A DNA stretch of 64,000 nucleotides from Gallaecimonas sp045291545 (GTDB lineage Bacteria > Pseudomonadota > Gammaproteobacteria > Enterobacterales > Gallaecimonadaceae): positions 558,001 through 622,000 of the forward strand of contig NZ_CP149514.1 of NCBI RefSeq assembly GCF_045291545.1, in the 5' to 3' direction. Of this stretch, positions 54,106 through 62,440 are shown one piece after another. The notes under the pieces were generated by a model. The model made no database searches and had not been told where the DNA came from. It worked only from the letters and a program-made list of their open reading frames with translations. How positions within the stretch are numbered: the first letter of the stretch is position 1; the number at the start of each line of letters is the position of its first letter. Made by a program: the position numbers and the translations under genes.

Positions 54106-54549
54106 ATGCAATCCGTCGATAATTTTTTGAAAGGATTTTGCTATGGAACTGGATTCTCTATAGCAGTAGCTCTAATCACTAGCGTCTATTTAAGCTATAT
54201 CTACGCGAGCAGTGAAGCCACGTACAGAAAAAACCTGGCCGAGATTTATCAATCCGAAAGTTTTGATGTTAGCAAAGCAATTTCGCCTAAGATAATCAAA
54301 TATCAGGTTGATGGTTCGAAATTGGTTATATTGTCGTCAGTATCAAATTCATCTGTAGGTCATCTAGGATATTACCTTAAGTTTCGTGTAACAGATAAAA
54401 AAGGAAGTATTGGTTTATGCCGGCAAGATATTGAGCCAGAGTATGGTCGAGGTGGTGAGGCTACCTTTCAGACTATCTGCGCACCATTTGGCGTTGATGT
54501 AAGCTCAATCCAGAGAGTTGAGGTTAGCTTAGGTCGAGGTAGTGGATAA
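54106..54549 (+). CDS. Single-span membrane protein of unknown function (cassette 2)
   Basis: 147 residues. One hydrophobic segment (about 12-33) follows a short N-terminus, and the rest is probably periplasmic with a beta-sandwich pattern (S-K-L-V-I-L-S-S-V-S-N, Y-Y-L-K-F-R-V-T-D). Two cysteines (I-G-L-C-R and Q-T-I-C-A-P) could form a disulfide. GGGAG lies about 9 bp before the ATG, 13 bp into the cassette. I do not recognise the family; orphan genes are common in cassettes. Confidence 0.65.
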   Translation: MQSVDNFLKGFCYGTGFSIAVALITSVYLSYIYASSEATYRKNLAEIYQSESFDVSKAISPKIIKYQVDGSKLVILSSVSNSSVGHLGYYLKFRVTDKKGSIGLCRQDIEPEYGRGGEATFQTICAPFGVDVSSIQRVEVSLGRGSG

Positions 54550-54579
54550 AAATTCGGACTGCGTAAACGCAGCCGCTTA

Positions 54580-54646
54580 GCATATCGTAAAACGATACAA
54601 GTAAATCCCGGTGTCGCCTACGGCGCACCTGATTTAGGCGTTAGCC
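54580..54646 (+). other. attC 2, with a 12-bp palindromic insert in R''
   Basis: Read without bases 54585-54596, the site is GCATAAC-AAG-TAAATC ... GATTTA-GGC-GTTAGCC. TAAATC (L'') and GATTTA (L') pair exactly, and the centre GGTG-T-CGCC-TAC-GGCG-CACC forms a stem with one bulged T. The insert TCGTAAAACGAT, with flanking TA, forms a 6-bp hairpin TATCGT-AAA-ACGATA and splits the R'' core. Confidence 0.75.
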
Positions 54647-54667
54647 ATCTAAATGGAGTCTTGAATT

Positions 54668-55261
54668 TTGAAGAAATATGTATTTTTATTGGTGATAGCG
54701 TTTGCCACAACTGGATGTGTAAGTTTTCAACCCACGAAACTCGACTACCAACCTGCCAAGAACACTAAGTTAGTTGTTACTGATAATCGACCTAAAAATC
54801 AAAAAGAAACTGAAATGCTTTCGTACCTTATCACTAATTGTGATTATGGAATTCAGCGACTTGGCGATGAATGGACTACACCGAATAAGATTGAATTCTT
54901 TAAATCAAAAATTTCAAATAAATTTCCTGAAGCTCAAAATTTAGTGATCAATACCTTCGTAATCTATAACAATATGCAATATCAACTTCGTGAAGGTAAC
55001 ATCTATAGAGGACCTATTTGGTCAGCCTTGGAATGCAATGAGCCTACGGACAGGTTCACCATGTATACACCTGAAGAAAACCCCGAACGAAAAAATATAA
55101 TAATAGGTACATTTGAGGGAAGTATCGATGGCAGGAAATATTCAGTAAGATCTACTGAAATACCTACATGCCCACAAGGAATGGATGAATGTAATGGTTT
55201 AGTGGCGAGAGGTAATGCGATTAAGAAGATCTTAGAAAATATTATTTCTCAAATTAGATAA
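54668..55261 (+). CDS. Lipoprotein of unknown function (cassette 3)
   Basis: 197 residues, starting at TTG 54668 with GGAG 9 bp upstream. The signal peptide ends in ATTGC, giving lipidated Cys 17. The mature part has four further cysteines (T-N-C-D-Y-G, A-L-E-C-N, P-T-C-P-Q-G, E-C-N-G-L), likely paired in the periplasm. No family is recognised. Very AT-rich for this genome. Its stop lies 3 bp before the R'' core of attC 3. Confidence 0.7.
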   Translation: MKKYVFLLVIAFATTGCVSFQPTKLDYQPAKNTKLVVTDNRPKNQKETEMLSYLITNCDYGIQRLGDEWTTPNKIEFFKSKISNKFPEAQNLVINTFVIYNNMQYQLREGNIYRGPIWSALECNEPTDRFTMYTPEENPERKNIIIGTFEGSIDGRKYSVRSTEIPTCPQGMDECNGLVARGNAIKKILENIISQIR

Positions 55262-55264
55262 AGT

Positions 55265-55271
55265 GGCTAAC
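55265..55271 (+). other. attC 3, R'' core
   Basis: GGCTAAC, complementary to the GTTAGCC that begins cassette 3 (54640-54646). The rest of the site is lost: IS110-like DNA follows immediately. Confidence 0.75.
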
Positions 55272-55362
55272 AAGTGACTGTGGTATTTCGTCAATAGATT
55301 AGGCCGTTTTTTCGCGCCATTTTTCACCGTTTCTGACCATGGTGTTGAGGATTACGGTGAGC
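55272..55362 (-). pseudogene. Decayed IS110-family end in attC 3
   Basis: About 90 bp closely similar to the 3' end of the intact IS (52854-52941): the same AAGTGACTGTGG start, a similar spacer and the last ~20 transposase codons. Identity looks near 75-80 percent with small indels, so it is a different, older element. The rest is deleted, and the sequence passes into unrelated DNA at about 55363. Confidence 0.8.
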
Positions 55363-55387
55363 CGGGAATGACGAACACAGCGTCAGC

Positions 55388-55530
55388 GCGGAACATGGGT
55401 AAGGGTTTTGCTGACTTTTGCCCTACAAAAGTCAGGCGCGTGCAGGGGCGCCCCCTGCAATAAAGCTGGTAAGCACCGACCATTGAGTGAACGAAACATC
55501 CAATCGGGTTTTGATGTACCTGCGGCACAG
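55388..55530 (+). repeat. Island-flanking repeat, copy B
   Basis: Matches copy A over ~145 bp, including both hairpins (CTGACTTTTG at 55411, GCAGGGG at 55442) and the tail ending T-G-C-G-G-C-A-C-A-G. Confidence 0.8.
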
Positions 55531-55627
55531 CTATTTGTATGCCGGTTCCCGCACCGGCGGCAGGTTTTGTCCAGCTCTGATTTACTCGCCATTGGTAATC
55601 GTGACTGCGGTCTTCTGTTTGCTTTCC

Positions 55628-55800
55628 GCCCGTTAAGTGCAGCGCTAGCGGAACATGGGCAAGGGTTTTGCTGACTTTTGCCCTACAAAAGTCAGGCGCG
55701 TGCAGGGGCGCCCCCCTGCAATAAAGCCGGTAAAAACACCGCGCCGTGCGGAACACGGGCAAGAATTTTGCTGACTTTTGCCGCCAAAAGTCAGGCGCGG
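55628..55800 (+). repeat. Island-flanking repeats, copies C and D
   Basis: Copy C (55628-55742) matches copy A from its left end through the second hairpin. Copy D (55747-55800) is a shorter version with the first hairpin altered. The remaining 370 bp to lepA contain no gene. Confidence 0.75.
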
Positions 55801-56060
55801 CCCTGTAATGAACCTCTTGGCAATTAATAGGGCGTTACAAATATCCTCGCCACTGAAACACCCCCGGCCCCACGGGCTTAGTGCTGCCCTGGTGCGCTGC
55901 TTTTATGCCCCTCTCTTAGCTACACACCGCGCTTTGCCAGCATTGCCGCTGGGTGCCTGTGTTCTGGTAAAGCCTTCGGCTACCCCGGCACGGGGTTGAA
56001 CCCTCGGCTCCCGCTGCGTAACTGAGCCGCTACGCGCCTATTTTTTCACTTTGGGTACTG

Positions 56061-56066
56061 TATAAT
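56061..56066 (+). promoter_or_regulatory. -10 element of a probable lepA operon promoter
   Basis: A perfect TATAAT lies 106 bp before the lepA ATG. The -35 region is weak. Since the island separates lepA from the rpoE operon, a local promoter is needed here. Confidence 0.5.
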
Positions 56067-56171
56067 CGCCGGCAATTCTTGAGCGATGACGACCGAGCGC
56101 GCACCGCCATAGAGCGGGCTGACCCAACAAGGGCAGTACAGCGAGCTAGCCAGAGGCAAAAACCTTTATAT

Positions 56172-57962
56172 ATGAAGCATATACGCAACTTTTCTATTAT
56201 CGCCCACATTGACCACGGTAAATCGACGCTGTCAGATCGACTGATCCAGGTCTGCGGTGGCCTGACTGACCGCGAAATGCAACAGCAGGTGCTGGACTCC
56301 ATGGACCTGGAGCGTGAGCGTGGTATTACCATCAAGGCCCAGAGCGTAACGCTGAACTATCAGGCCAATGACGGTGAAACTTACCAGCTGAACTTCATCG
56401 ACACCCCCGGCCACGTTGACTTCTCCTATGAAGTGTCGCGCTCGCTGGCAGCCTGTGAAGGCGCCTTGCTGGTGGTGGATGCCGGGCAGGGCGTTGAAGC
56501 GCAAACCCTGGCTAACTGCTATACCGCCATCGAAATGGATTTGGAAGTGGTGCCGGTACTGAACAAGATTGACTTGCCACAGGCCGACCCGGAGCGGGTC
56601 GCCACGGAAATTGAAGACATTGTCGGCATTGAAGCGGTAGATGCGGTGCGCTGTTCGGCGAAAACCGGCGTCGGTGTAGACGATGTGCTGGAGCGCATCG
56701 TGCAGGCCATTCCGGCCCCGGAAGGGGACCCGGAAGCGCCGCTGCAAGCGCTGATCATCGACTCTTGGTTCGACTCTTATCAGGGCGTGGTGTCGTTGGT
56801 GCGCATTAAAAACGGCTCTTTGAAAAAGGGCGACAAAATCAAGGTAATGAGCACCGGCCAGGCCTGGGGTGTGGACCGCATCGGTATTTTCACGCCCAAG
56901 CAAAAAGACACCGACGGTCTTAAATGCGGTGAAGTGGGCTGGGTGGTGTGCGGCATCAAAGACATTCACGGTGCACCGGTAGGCGATACCCTGACCCACG
57001 CCAAACATGGCTCAGACAAGGCGCTGCCGGGCTTTAAGCGGGTGAAACCGCAGGTGTATGCGGGCCTTTTCCCGATCAGCTCTGACGATTACGAGTCGTT
57101 CCGTGATGCCCTTGGCAAGCTGGCACTTAATGATGCGTCGCTGTTTTTTGAACCGGAAACCTCCACCGCCCTTGGCTTTGGCTTTCGCCTCGGCTTTTTG
57201 GGCATGCTGCACATGGAAATTATCCAGGAGCGGCTGGAGCGTGAATACGATCTGGATCTCATTACTACCGCTCCGACGGTGGTGTACGAGGTAGTAAAAA
57301 CCGACGGCGAAACCGTTCAGGTGGATAACCCGTCAGTGTTGCCGCCGATTCAGAATATTGAAGAGATCCGTGAACCCATTGTTGAAGCGCACATTCTGGT
57401 GCCCTCTGAATACCTGGGTAATGTGATCACCCTGTGCGTGGAAAAACGCGGCATGCAGACCAACATGGTCTATCACGGTAATCAGGTAGCGCTGACCTAC
57501 GAACTGCCCATGGCAGAAGTGGTACTGGACTTCTTTGACCGCCTGAAGTCCACCAGCCGCGGCTATGCGTCACTGGATTACAACTTCAAGCGTTTTGAAA
57601 CTGCCGATATGGTGCGCCTGGATGTGCTGATCAACGGCGACCGGGTGGATGCGCTGGCCATTATTACCCACAAGGAAAATGCCCAGTACCGTGGCCGTGA
57701 GCTGGTGGAAAAAATGAAGGAACTTATCCCCCGCCAGATGTTCGATATTGCTATACAAGCGGCCATCGGCAACCACGTTATTGCCCGTTCCACGGTCAAG
57801 GCGCTGCGTAAGGATGTAACCGCCAAGTGTTATGGCGGCGATGTTAGCCGTAAGAAAAAACTTCTTCAAAAACAAAAAGAAGGTAAGAAACGGATGAAGC
57901 AACTGGGGAACGTGGAAGTCCCTCAGGAAGCCTTCCTTGCCATCTTGAAGGTTGGAAAATAA
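56172..57962 (+). CDS. lepA: Elongation factor 4 (LepA)
   Basis: Ribosome-binding translational GTPase. G1 is AHIDHGKST, G3 DTPGHVDFSYEV and G4 NKID. The C-terminal domain unique to LepA contains K-C-Y-G-G-D-V-S-R-K-K-K-L-L-Q-K-Q-K-E-G-K-K-R-M-K. ATG 56172 starts the conserved MKHIRNFSIIAHIDHG; a 31-codon upstream extension is unsupported. 596 residues (E. coli 599). First of seven closely packed genes, lepA to acpS. Confidence 0.97.
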   Translation: MKHIRNFSIIAHIDHGKSTLSDRLIQVCGGLTDREMQQQVLDSMDLERERGITIKAQSVTLNYQANDGETYQLNFIDTPGHVDFSYEVSRSLAACEGALLVVDAGQGVEAQTLANCYTAIEMDLEVVPVLNKIDLPQADPERVATEIEDIVGIEAVDAVRCSAKTGVGVDDVLERIVQAIPAPEGDPEAPLQALIIDSWFDSYQGVVSLVRIKNGSLKKGDKIKVMSTGQAWGVDRIGIFTPKQKDTDGLKCGEVGWVVCGIKDIHGAPVGDTLTHAKHGSDKALPGFKRVKPQVYAGLFPISSDDYESFRDALGKLALNDASLFFEPETSTALGFGFRLGFLGMLHMEIIQERLEREYDLDLITTAPTVVYEVVKTDGETVQVDNPSVLPPIQNIEEIREPIVEAHILVPSEYLGNVITLCVEKRGMQTNMVYHGNQVALTYELPMAEVVLDFFDRLKSTSRGYASLDYNFKRFETADMVRLDVLINGDRVDALAIITHKENAQYRGRELVEKMKELIPRQMFDIAIQAAIGNHVIARSTVKALRKDVTAKCYGGDVSRKKKLLQKQKEGKKRMKQLGNVEVPQEAFLAILKVGK

Positions 57963-57971
57963 GGACTCCCT

Positions 57972-58892
57972 ATGGCGCAATATTTCTCCATTTTTCTGGT
58001 GATCGTTACTGCCATCACCGGCCTTATCTGGGCATTAGACCGCTGGCGCTGGGCGCCGCAGCGGCGTGCGGCCCTGGCAAAAGCAGAAGCCAGTGCCGAG
58101 CAGCCGCTGGATGACAGCGCCAAGGAAGCGCTGCTGGCCGAGCCCGGCTGGGTGGAGAGCTTTAAGGGCGCCTTCCCGGTGATTGCCGTGGTGCTGGTGC
58201 TGCGCTCCTTTATTTTTGAACCCTTCCAGATCCCGTCTGGCTCAATGATGCCAACACTGCTGGTAGGGGATTTTATCCTGGTGCAAAAGTACGCCTACGG
58301 CCTCAAAGATCCGGTATTTAACGACAAGATCATCAGTACCGGTGAACCCAAGCGCGGCGACATTATTGTCTTTAAGTACCCACCGGACCCGAGCATTGAT
58401 TACATCAAGCGGGTGGTTGGCCTGCCGGGCGATAAAATTATCTACCGCAACAAGCATCTGTATATTCAGCCGGCCTGCCATGAAGGGCAGTCACCTTGCC
58501 CGGGCATTGAGCCTGTGGCCAGCGTTGAACAGGGGCCAAGCCAGTATCTGATGGGCAATTTCCCGCTGACGCTGCACAAAGAAACCCTGGGCAAGGTTAC
58601 CCACGATACCCTGCGCGCCAGCGGTTATCCGGAACAGATTGGTGACTACTTCCGCCAGCCGGGCATGGCGCGCGGTGAATGGATTGTGCCCAAAGGCCAT
58701 TATTTCGCCATGGGCGACAACCGCGATAACAGCTCAGACTCACGCTACTGGGGCTTTGTACCGGAGAAAAACCTGCTGGGTAAAGCGGTGTTTATCTGGA
58801 TGAGCTTCGACATGGACCGCAGCCCCGATAGCTGGCTACCAAGCTGGGTGCCGACCGGCGTTCGATTTAGCCGCCTCGGTCCCATAAAATAA
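57972..58892 (+). CDS. lepB: Signal peptidase I
   Basis: Cleaves signal peptides of exported proteins at the inner membrane. Two membrane segments (about 2-21 and 66-82). The catalytic Ser is S91 (in IPSGSMMPT) and the Lys is K146 (in YIKRVVGLPGD), the same numbers as in E. coli. Box E is MGDNRDNSSDSR. 306 residues (E. coli 324). Starts 9 bp after lepA. Confidence 0.97.
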   Translation: MAQYFSIFLVIVTAITGLIWALDRWRWAPQRRAALAKAEASAEQPLDDSAKEALLAEPGWVESFKGAFPVIAVVLVLRSFIFEPFQIPSGSMMPTLLVGDFILVQKYAYGLKDPVFNDKIISTGEPKRGDIIVFKYPPDPSIDYIKRVVGLPGDKIIYRNKHLYIQPACHEGQSPCPGIEPVASVEQGPSQYLMGNFPLTLHKETLGKVTHDTLRASGYPEQIGDYFRQPGMARGEWIVPKGHYFAMGDNRDNSSDSRYWGFVPEKNLLGKAVFIWMSFDMDRSPDSWLPSWVPTGVRFSRLGPIK

Positions 58893-58900
58893 CGTAGAGC

Positions 58901-58919
58901 AGGGCGGCATTACCGCCCT
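58901..58919 (+). other. Hairpin in the lepB-rnc gap
   Basis: AGGGCGG / CCGCCCT with a CATTA loop, 16 bp before the rnc ATG, followed only by CTTTATT. It may be a weak attenuator or the RNase III self-processing site known in other rnc leaders; the stem is short for the latter. Confidence 0.5.
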
Positions 58920-58935
58920 CTTTATTGGATGATTG

Positions 58936-59610
58936 ATGACCTATTCTCTTGAAACGTTACACCGCCGTTTAGGCTACCAGTTCAACGACCAGCAATTGCT
59001 GGTGCAGGCATTGACGCACCGCAGCGCCGGTGCCAGCCATAACGAGCGTCTGGAATACCTGGGTGACTCCATTCTCAGCTTTGTGATTGCCGACGCCCTG
59101 TTTGCCCGTTTTCCCAAGGCCAACGAAGGTGACATGTCGCGTATGCGCGCCACCTTGGTCAAGGGCAAAACTCTGGCCGAGCTGGGCAGCGAATTTGGCC
59201 TGGGTGATTTTCTGCGTTTAGGCCCCGGTGAGCTCAAGTCTGGCGGTTTTCGCCGTGAGTCAATTCTTGCCGATGCCGTTGAAGCCATTATTGGTGCTAT
59301 CTATCTGGATGCCGACCTGGCGGTGGTGCGCGAGCACATTCTGCGCTGGTATCAGTCGCGGCTGGGCAGCATCCAGCCCGGAGTGGCGCAAAAAGATCCG
59401 AAAACCCGCCTGCAAGAATACCTGCAAGGCAAGCGCCTGGCGCTGCCACACTATCAGGTGGAAAAAGTCGAAGGCGAAGCCCATAAACAGGTGTTTACCG
59501 TGTCTTGCCAGGTCGATGGCATCGACCAGCCCTTTAGCGGCTCCGGCGCCAGCCGCCGTAAAGCCGAGCAGGCCGCCGCTGAGCGAGCCCTGGAGCATTT
59601 GAATGACTGA
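58936..59610 (+). CDS. rnc: Ribonuclease III
   Basis: Cuts double-stranded RNA, including the rRNA precursor. The catalytic signature is NERLEYLGDSILSF, with a further E in D-A-V-E-A-I-I-G-A-I-Y. A C-terminal dsRNA-binding domain ends S-R-R-K-A-E-Q-A-A-A-E-R-A-L. ATG 58936 is one codon inside an in-frame TTG. 224 residues (E. coli 226). Overlaps era by 8 bp. Confidence 0.97.
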   Translation: MTYSLETLHRRLGYQFNDQQLLVQALTHRSAGASHNERLEYLGDSILSFVIADALFARFPKANEGDMSRMRATLVKGKTLAELGSEFGLGDFLRLGPGELKSGGFRRESILADAVEAIIGAIYLDADLAVVREHILRWYQSRLGSIQPGVAQKDPKTRLQEYLQGKRLALPHYQVEKVEGEAHKQVFTVSCQVDGIDQPFSGSGASRRKAEQAAAERALEHLND

Positions 59611-60496
59611 ACAACGTTGTGGCTTTGTAGCCATTGTTGGCCGCCCCAATGTGGGCAAATCGACCCTGCTGAACCGGTTACTGGGGCAGAAGGTGTCTAT
59701 CACCTCAAAAAAGGCGCAGACCACCCGCCACCGCATCCTCGGCATTGATACCCAGGGTGATACCCAGGTGATCTACGTTGACACCCCCGGCCTGCACAAA
59801 GAAGAAAAGCGTGCCATTAACCGGCTGATGAACCGCGCCGCCTCCAGCTCCATGGGCGATGTTGAAGCGGTGATCTTCATGGTTGAAGGCAGCCATTGGC
59901 TGGACGACGACCAACTGGTGCTGGAACGCCTGAAAGCGGCCAACAAGCCGGTGATCCTGGCGGTTAACAAGGTCGATAACGTCAAAGACAAAAACAGCCT
60001 GTTCCCGCACCTGCAATGGCTGGCCAGCCAGCATGACTTTGCTGCCATAGTGCCGATCAGTGCCGAAAAAGGCACCCAGGTGGAAGCGCTGCGCAGTGAA
60101 GTGGAAAAGCACATCGGGCCATGCGACCACATCTTCCCTGACGATCATATTACCGACCGTTCCAGCCGCTTTATGGCCGCGGAAATCATCCGCGAAAAAC
60201 TGATGCGTAACCTCGGTGACGAGGTGCCTTACTCGGTTACCGTGGAAATTGAGCAATTCAAGGAAGAAAACGGCCGCTTTCACATTAACGGCCTGATCCT
60301 GGTGGAACGTGACGGCCAGAAGAAAATGGTCATCGGCAACAAGGGCGAAAAGCTCAAGCGCATCGGCACCGATGCCCGCCAGGACATGCAGCGGCTGTTT
60401 AACTACCCGGTGCACCTGGAACTGTGGGTGAAGGTGAAATCCGGCTGGGCCGATGACGAACGGGCGCTGCGCTCGCTGGGCTACGGAGACGACTGA
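59603..60496 (+). CDS. era: GTPase Era
   Basis: Essential GTPase in 30S maturation; binds 16S rRNA. G1 is GRPNVGKS (residues 13-20), G3 DTPG, G4 NKVD. The KH domain is in the C-terminal third (V-I-G-N-K-G-E-K-L-K-R-I-G). 297 residues (E. coli 301). Its stop shares one base with the recO start. Confidence 0.97.
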   Translation: MTEQRCGFVAIVGRPNVGKSTLLNRLLGQKVSITSKKAQTTRHRILGIDTQGDTQVIYVDTPGLHKEEKRAINRLMNRAASSSMGDVEAVIFMVEGSHWLDDDQLVLERLKAANKPVILAVNKVDNVKDKNSLFPHLQWLASQHDFAAIVPISAEKGTQVEALRSEVEKHIGPCDHIFPDDHITDRSSRFMAAEIIREKLMRNLGDEVPYSVTVEIEQFKEENGRFHINGLILVERDGQKKMVIGNKGEKLKRIGTDARQDMQRLFNYPVHLELWVKVKSGWADDERALRSLGYGDD

Positions 60497-61173
60497 TGGC
60501 CCAGGCGGCCTATGTGCTGCACCGGCGGCCCTATCAGGATGATGCCGCCCTGGCCGAACTGCTGCTCGAAGATGACAGCCGGGTCGGCATTGTGGTGCGG
60601 GGCATGCATGCCCGTAAAAGCCAGAAAAGGGCCGCCATGCAGCCCTTTGTGCAGCTGGAGCTGACGTTAACCGGCAAAGGTGATTTACAAGGTGCTCGTG
60701 GCATTGAAGTGCGCCACGCCCACCCGCTGACCGGCATGGCCCTTTATGCCGGTTTTTACGTTAATGAAGTCTTGCTGCGCCTGGCCCCCAGGGGCGTGGA
60801 TGCCGAAGGGCTGTTTGGCCTGTACCGGCAAACCCTGCTGGCACTGGCCAGCAGCGATGTTGAACCGGTGCTGCGCCGCTTTGAACTGAGCCTGTGCCAC
60901 CGCCTCGGCTACGGTGTTGATCTGTGGCGTGATAGCGACGGCCAGCCGGTAAACCCCGAATACCGTTATCAGTTGCAGGTAGAAGCGGGCCTGGTGGCTG
61001 ACGTCAAAGGCACTTTTGCCGGTGAGGCGCTGCTGGCCATGGCGCAGGATAACTGGCAAAGCCTGGACACCCGGCGCCAGGCGAAACATTTTTGCCGGCT
61101 GTTGCTGGCACCCCATCTTGGTAATAAGCCGCTGAAAAGCAAAGAACTGTTCAGAACAGGAGGAGCGCTGTAA
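60496..61173 (+). CDS. recO: DNA repair protein RecO
   Basis: Loads RecA on SSB-coated DNA with RecR. The N-terminal OB fold is recognisable by A-Y-V-L-H-R-R-P-Y and V-V-R-G-M. The helical part has G-M-A-L-Y-A-G-F-Y-V-N-E-V-L-L-R and S-L-C-H-R-L-G-Y. 225 residues (E. coli 242). It shares single bases with the era stop and the pdxJ start. Confidence 0.93.
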   Translation: MAQAAYVLHRRPYQDDAALAELLLEDDSRVGIVVRGMHARKSQKRAAMQPFVQLELTLTGKGDLQGARGIEVRHAHPLTGMALYAGFYVNEVLLRLAPRGVDAEGLFGLYRQTLLALASSDVEPVLRRFELSLCHRLGYGVDLWRDSDGQPVNPEYRYQLQVEAGLVADVKGTFAGEALLAMAQDNWQSLDTRRQAKHFCRLLLAPHLGNKPLKSKELFRTGGAL

Positions 61174-61898
61174 TGAGTGCCATTCATCTGGGAGTCAATA
61201 TCGACCACATTGCCACGGTACGTAACGCCCGTGGCAGCCAGTACCCTGATCCGGTTGAAGCGGCCTTTGTGGCCGAACGGGCCGGCGCCGATGGCATTAC
61301 CGTGCACCTGCGCGAAGACCGCCGCCATATCCGTGACCGCGACGTCTTTTTACTCAAAGACACCATCCAAACCCGCATGAACCTGGAAATGGCGGTGACC
61401 GAGGACATGCTCGGCATTGCTGAGCAGGTCAAACCCGCTTTTGTGTGCCTGGTGCCGGAAAAACGCGAAGAGTTGACCACCGAAGGCGGCCTTGATGTGG
61501 CCGGCCAGTTGCAACGGGTAAAGGATGCCTGCCAGCGCCTGGCGGCCAGCAATATTCAGGTATCGCTGTTTATTGATGCCGACCCCCGGCAAATTGACGC
61601 GGCGGCGGCCTGCGCGGCGCCCTTTATTGAAATTCATACCGGCCATTACGCCGACACCCAGGGCCAGGCCCAGCAGGCTGAGCTGGCCCGTATCAAAGCC
61701 GGTGTCAGCCAGGCGGTGGCCGCCGGGCTTACCGTCAATGCCGGCCATGGCCTGCACTATCACAATGTGCAGCCCATCGCCGCCATCGGCGCCATTTACG
61801 AGCTGAATATCGGCCACGCCATTATGGCGCGGGCCATGTTTGACGGCCTCGATAAAGCCGTACGCGACATCAAGACGCTGATGCTGGCGGCGCGATGA
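61173..61898 (+). CDS. pdxJ: Pyridoxine 5'-phosphate synthase
   Basis: Joins aminoacetone phosphate and deoxyxylulose 5-phosphate to make vitamin B6. Starts LGVNIDHIATVRNARG, a perfect family signature. The active-site H and E are seen in I-T-V-H-L-R-E-D-R-R-H-I and in F-I-E-I-H-T-G-H-Y. 241 residues (E. coli 243). Overlaps acpS by 4 bp. Confidence 0.97.
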   Translation: MSAIHLGVNIDHIATVRNARGSQYPDPVEAAFVAERAGADGITVHLREDRRHIRDRDVFLLKDTIQTRMNLEMAVTEDMLGIAEQVKPAFVCLVPEKREELTTEGGLDVAGQLQRVKDACQRLAASNIQVSLFIDADPRQIDAAAACAAPFIEIHTGHYADTQGQAQQAELARIKAGVSQAVAAGLTVNAGHGLHYHNVQPIAAIGAIYELNIGHAIMARAMFDGLDKAVRDIKTLMLAAR

Positions 61899-62260
61899 TC
61901 AAGGGCCTGGGCACCGACATCGTTGAAATTGCCCGCTTTGAACGGGCCGCGCCGCGCTTTGCCGAACGGGTACTGACAGCGGCTGAACTGGCTATTTACC
62001 AGCAACAGCCGCAGCCGCTGGCCTACCTGGCCAAGCGCTGGGCCGCCAAGGAAGCGGCGGCCAAGGCGCTGGGCACCGGCATTGCCCAGGGCGTTACCTT
62101 TCAGGATTTTCACACCAGTAATGACGCCGCCGGCCGGCCGCAGTTGCGCCTTAGCGGCCGTGCTGCGGAACTGGCCGAGGCGCTCGGCGTGCGTTGTTGC
62201 CATTTGGCCCTAGCCGATGAAAAACACTACGCCGTGGCGACGGTTATCCTCGAAGGCTAG
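61895..62260 (+). CDS. acpS: Holo-[acyl-carrier-protein] synthase
   Basis: Transfers phosphopantetheine from CoA to ACP. The motifs are GTDIVEIARFE and the W-A-A-K-E-A-A-A-K-A-L-G-T-G helix. 121 residues, normal. Last gene of the lepA operon; the terminator lies 159 bp downstream. Confidence 0.96.
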   Translation: MIKGLGTDIVEIARFERAAPRFAERVLTAAELAIYQQQPQPLAYLAKRWAAKEAAAKALGTGIAQGVTFQDFHTSNDAAGRPQLRLSGRAAELAEALGVRCCHLALADEKHYAVATVILEG

Positions 62261-62418
62261 TTGTCGCAACAACTCACCCGCAACGAGTTGATCTGCCTGC
62301 ATGACAGGCTAGCCAAACACAAAGATAACTGGGCCTCGCTGAACGACGATTTAGCAGGTACAGCAGATAATAGAGCGCGACCACCTGACGTGTTTCAACT
62401 TCAGCAGGAAATAAAAAA

Positions 62419-62440
62419 ACGGGCCAGCAGGCCCGTTTTT
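62419..62440. terminator. Bidirectional terminator between acpS and uppP
   Basis: Stem ACGGGCC (62419-62425) / GGCCCGT (62430-62436), AGCA loop, an A run before and a T run after. Confidence 0.9.

Larger units (their letters stand above)
51158..55271 (+). mobile_element. Integrase-less integron cassette array (CALIN-type)
   Basis: Three cassettes in one orientation, each with a gene (or gene pair) and an attC. The first bases after each G|TT point (51157, 54086, 54640) are complementary to the R'' core that ends the same cassette: TTAGGC with GCCTAAC, TTATGC with GCATA..AC and TTAGCC with GGCTAAC. The DNA is much more AT-rich than the host genes on either side. No integrase gene is present in the window, and attI is not recognisable. 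IS110-family DNA interrupts attC 1 and attC 3. Confidence 0.82.
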
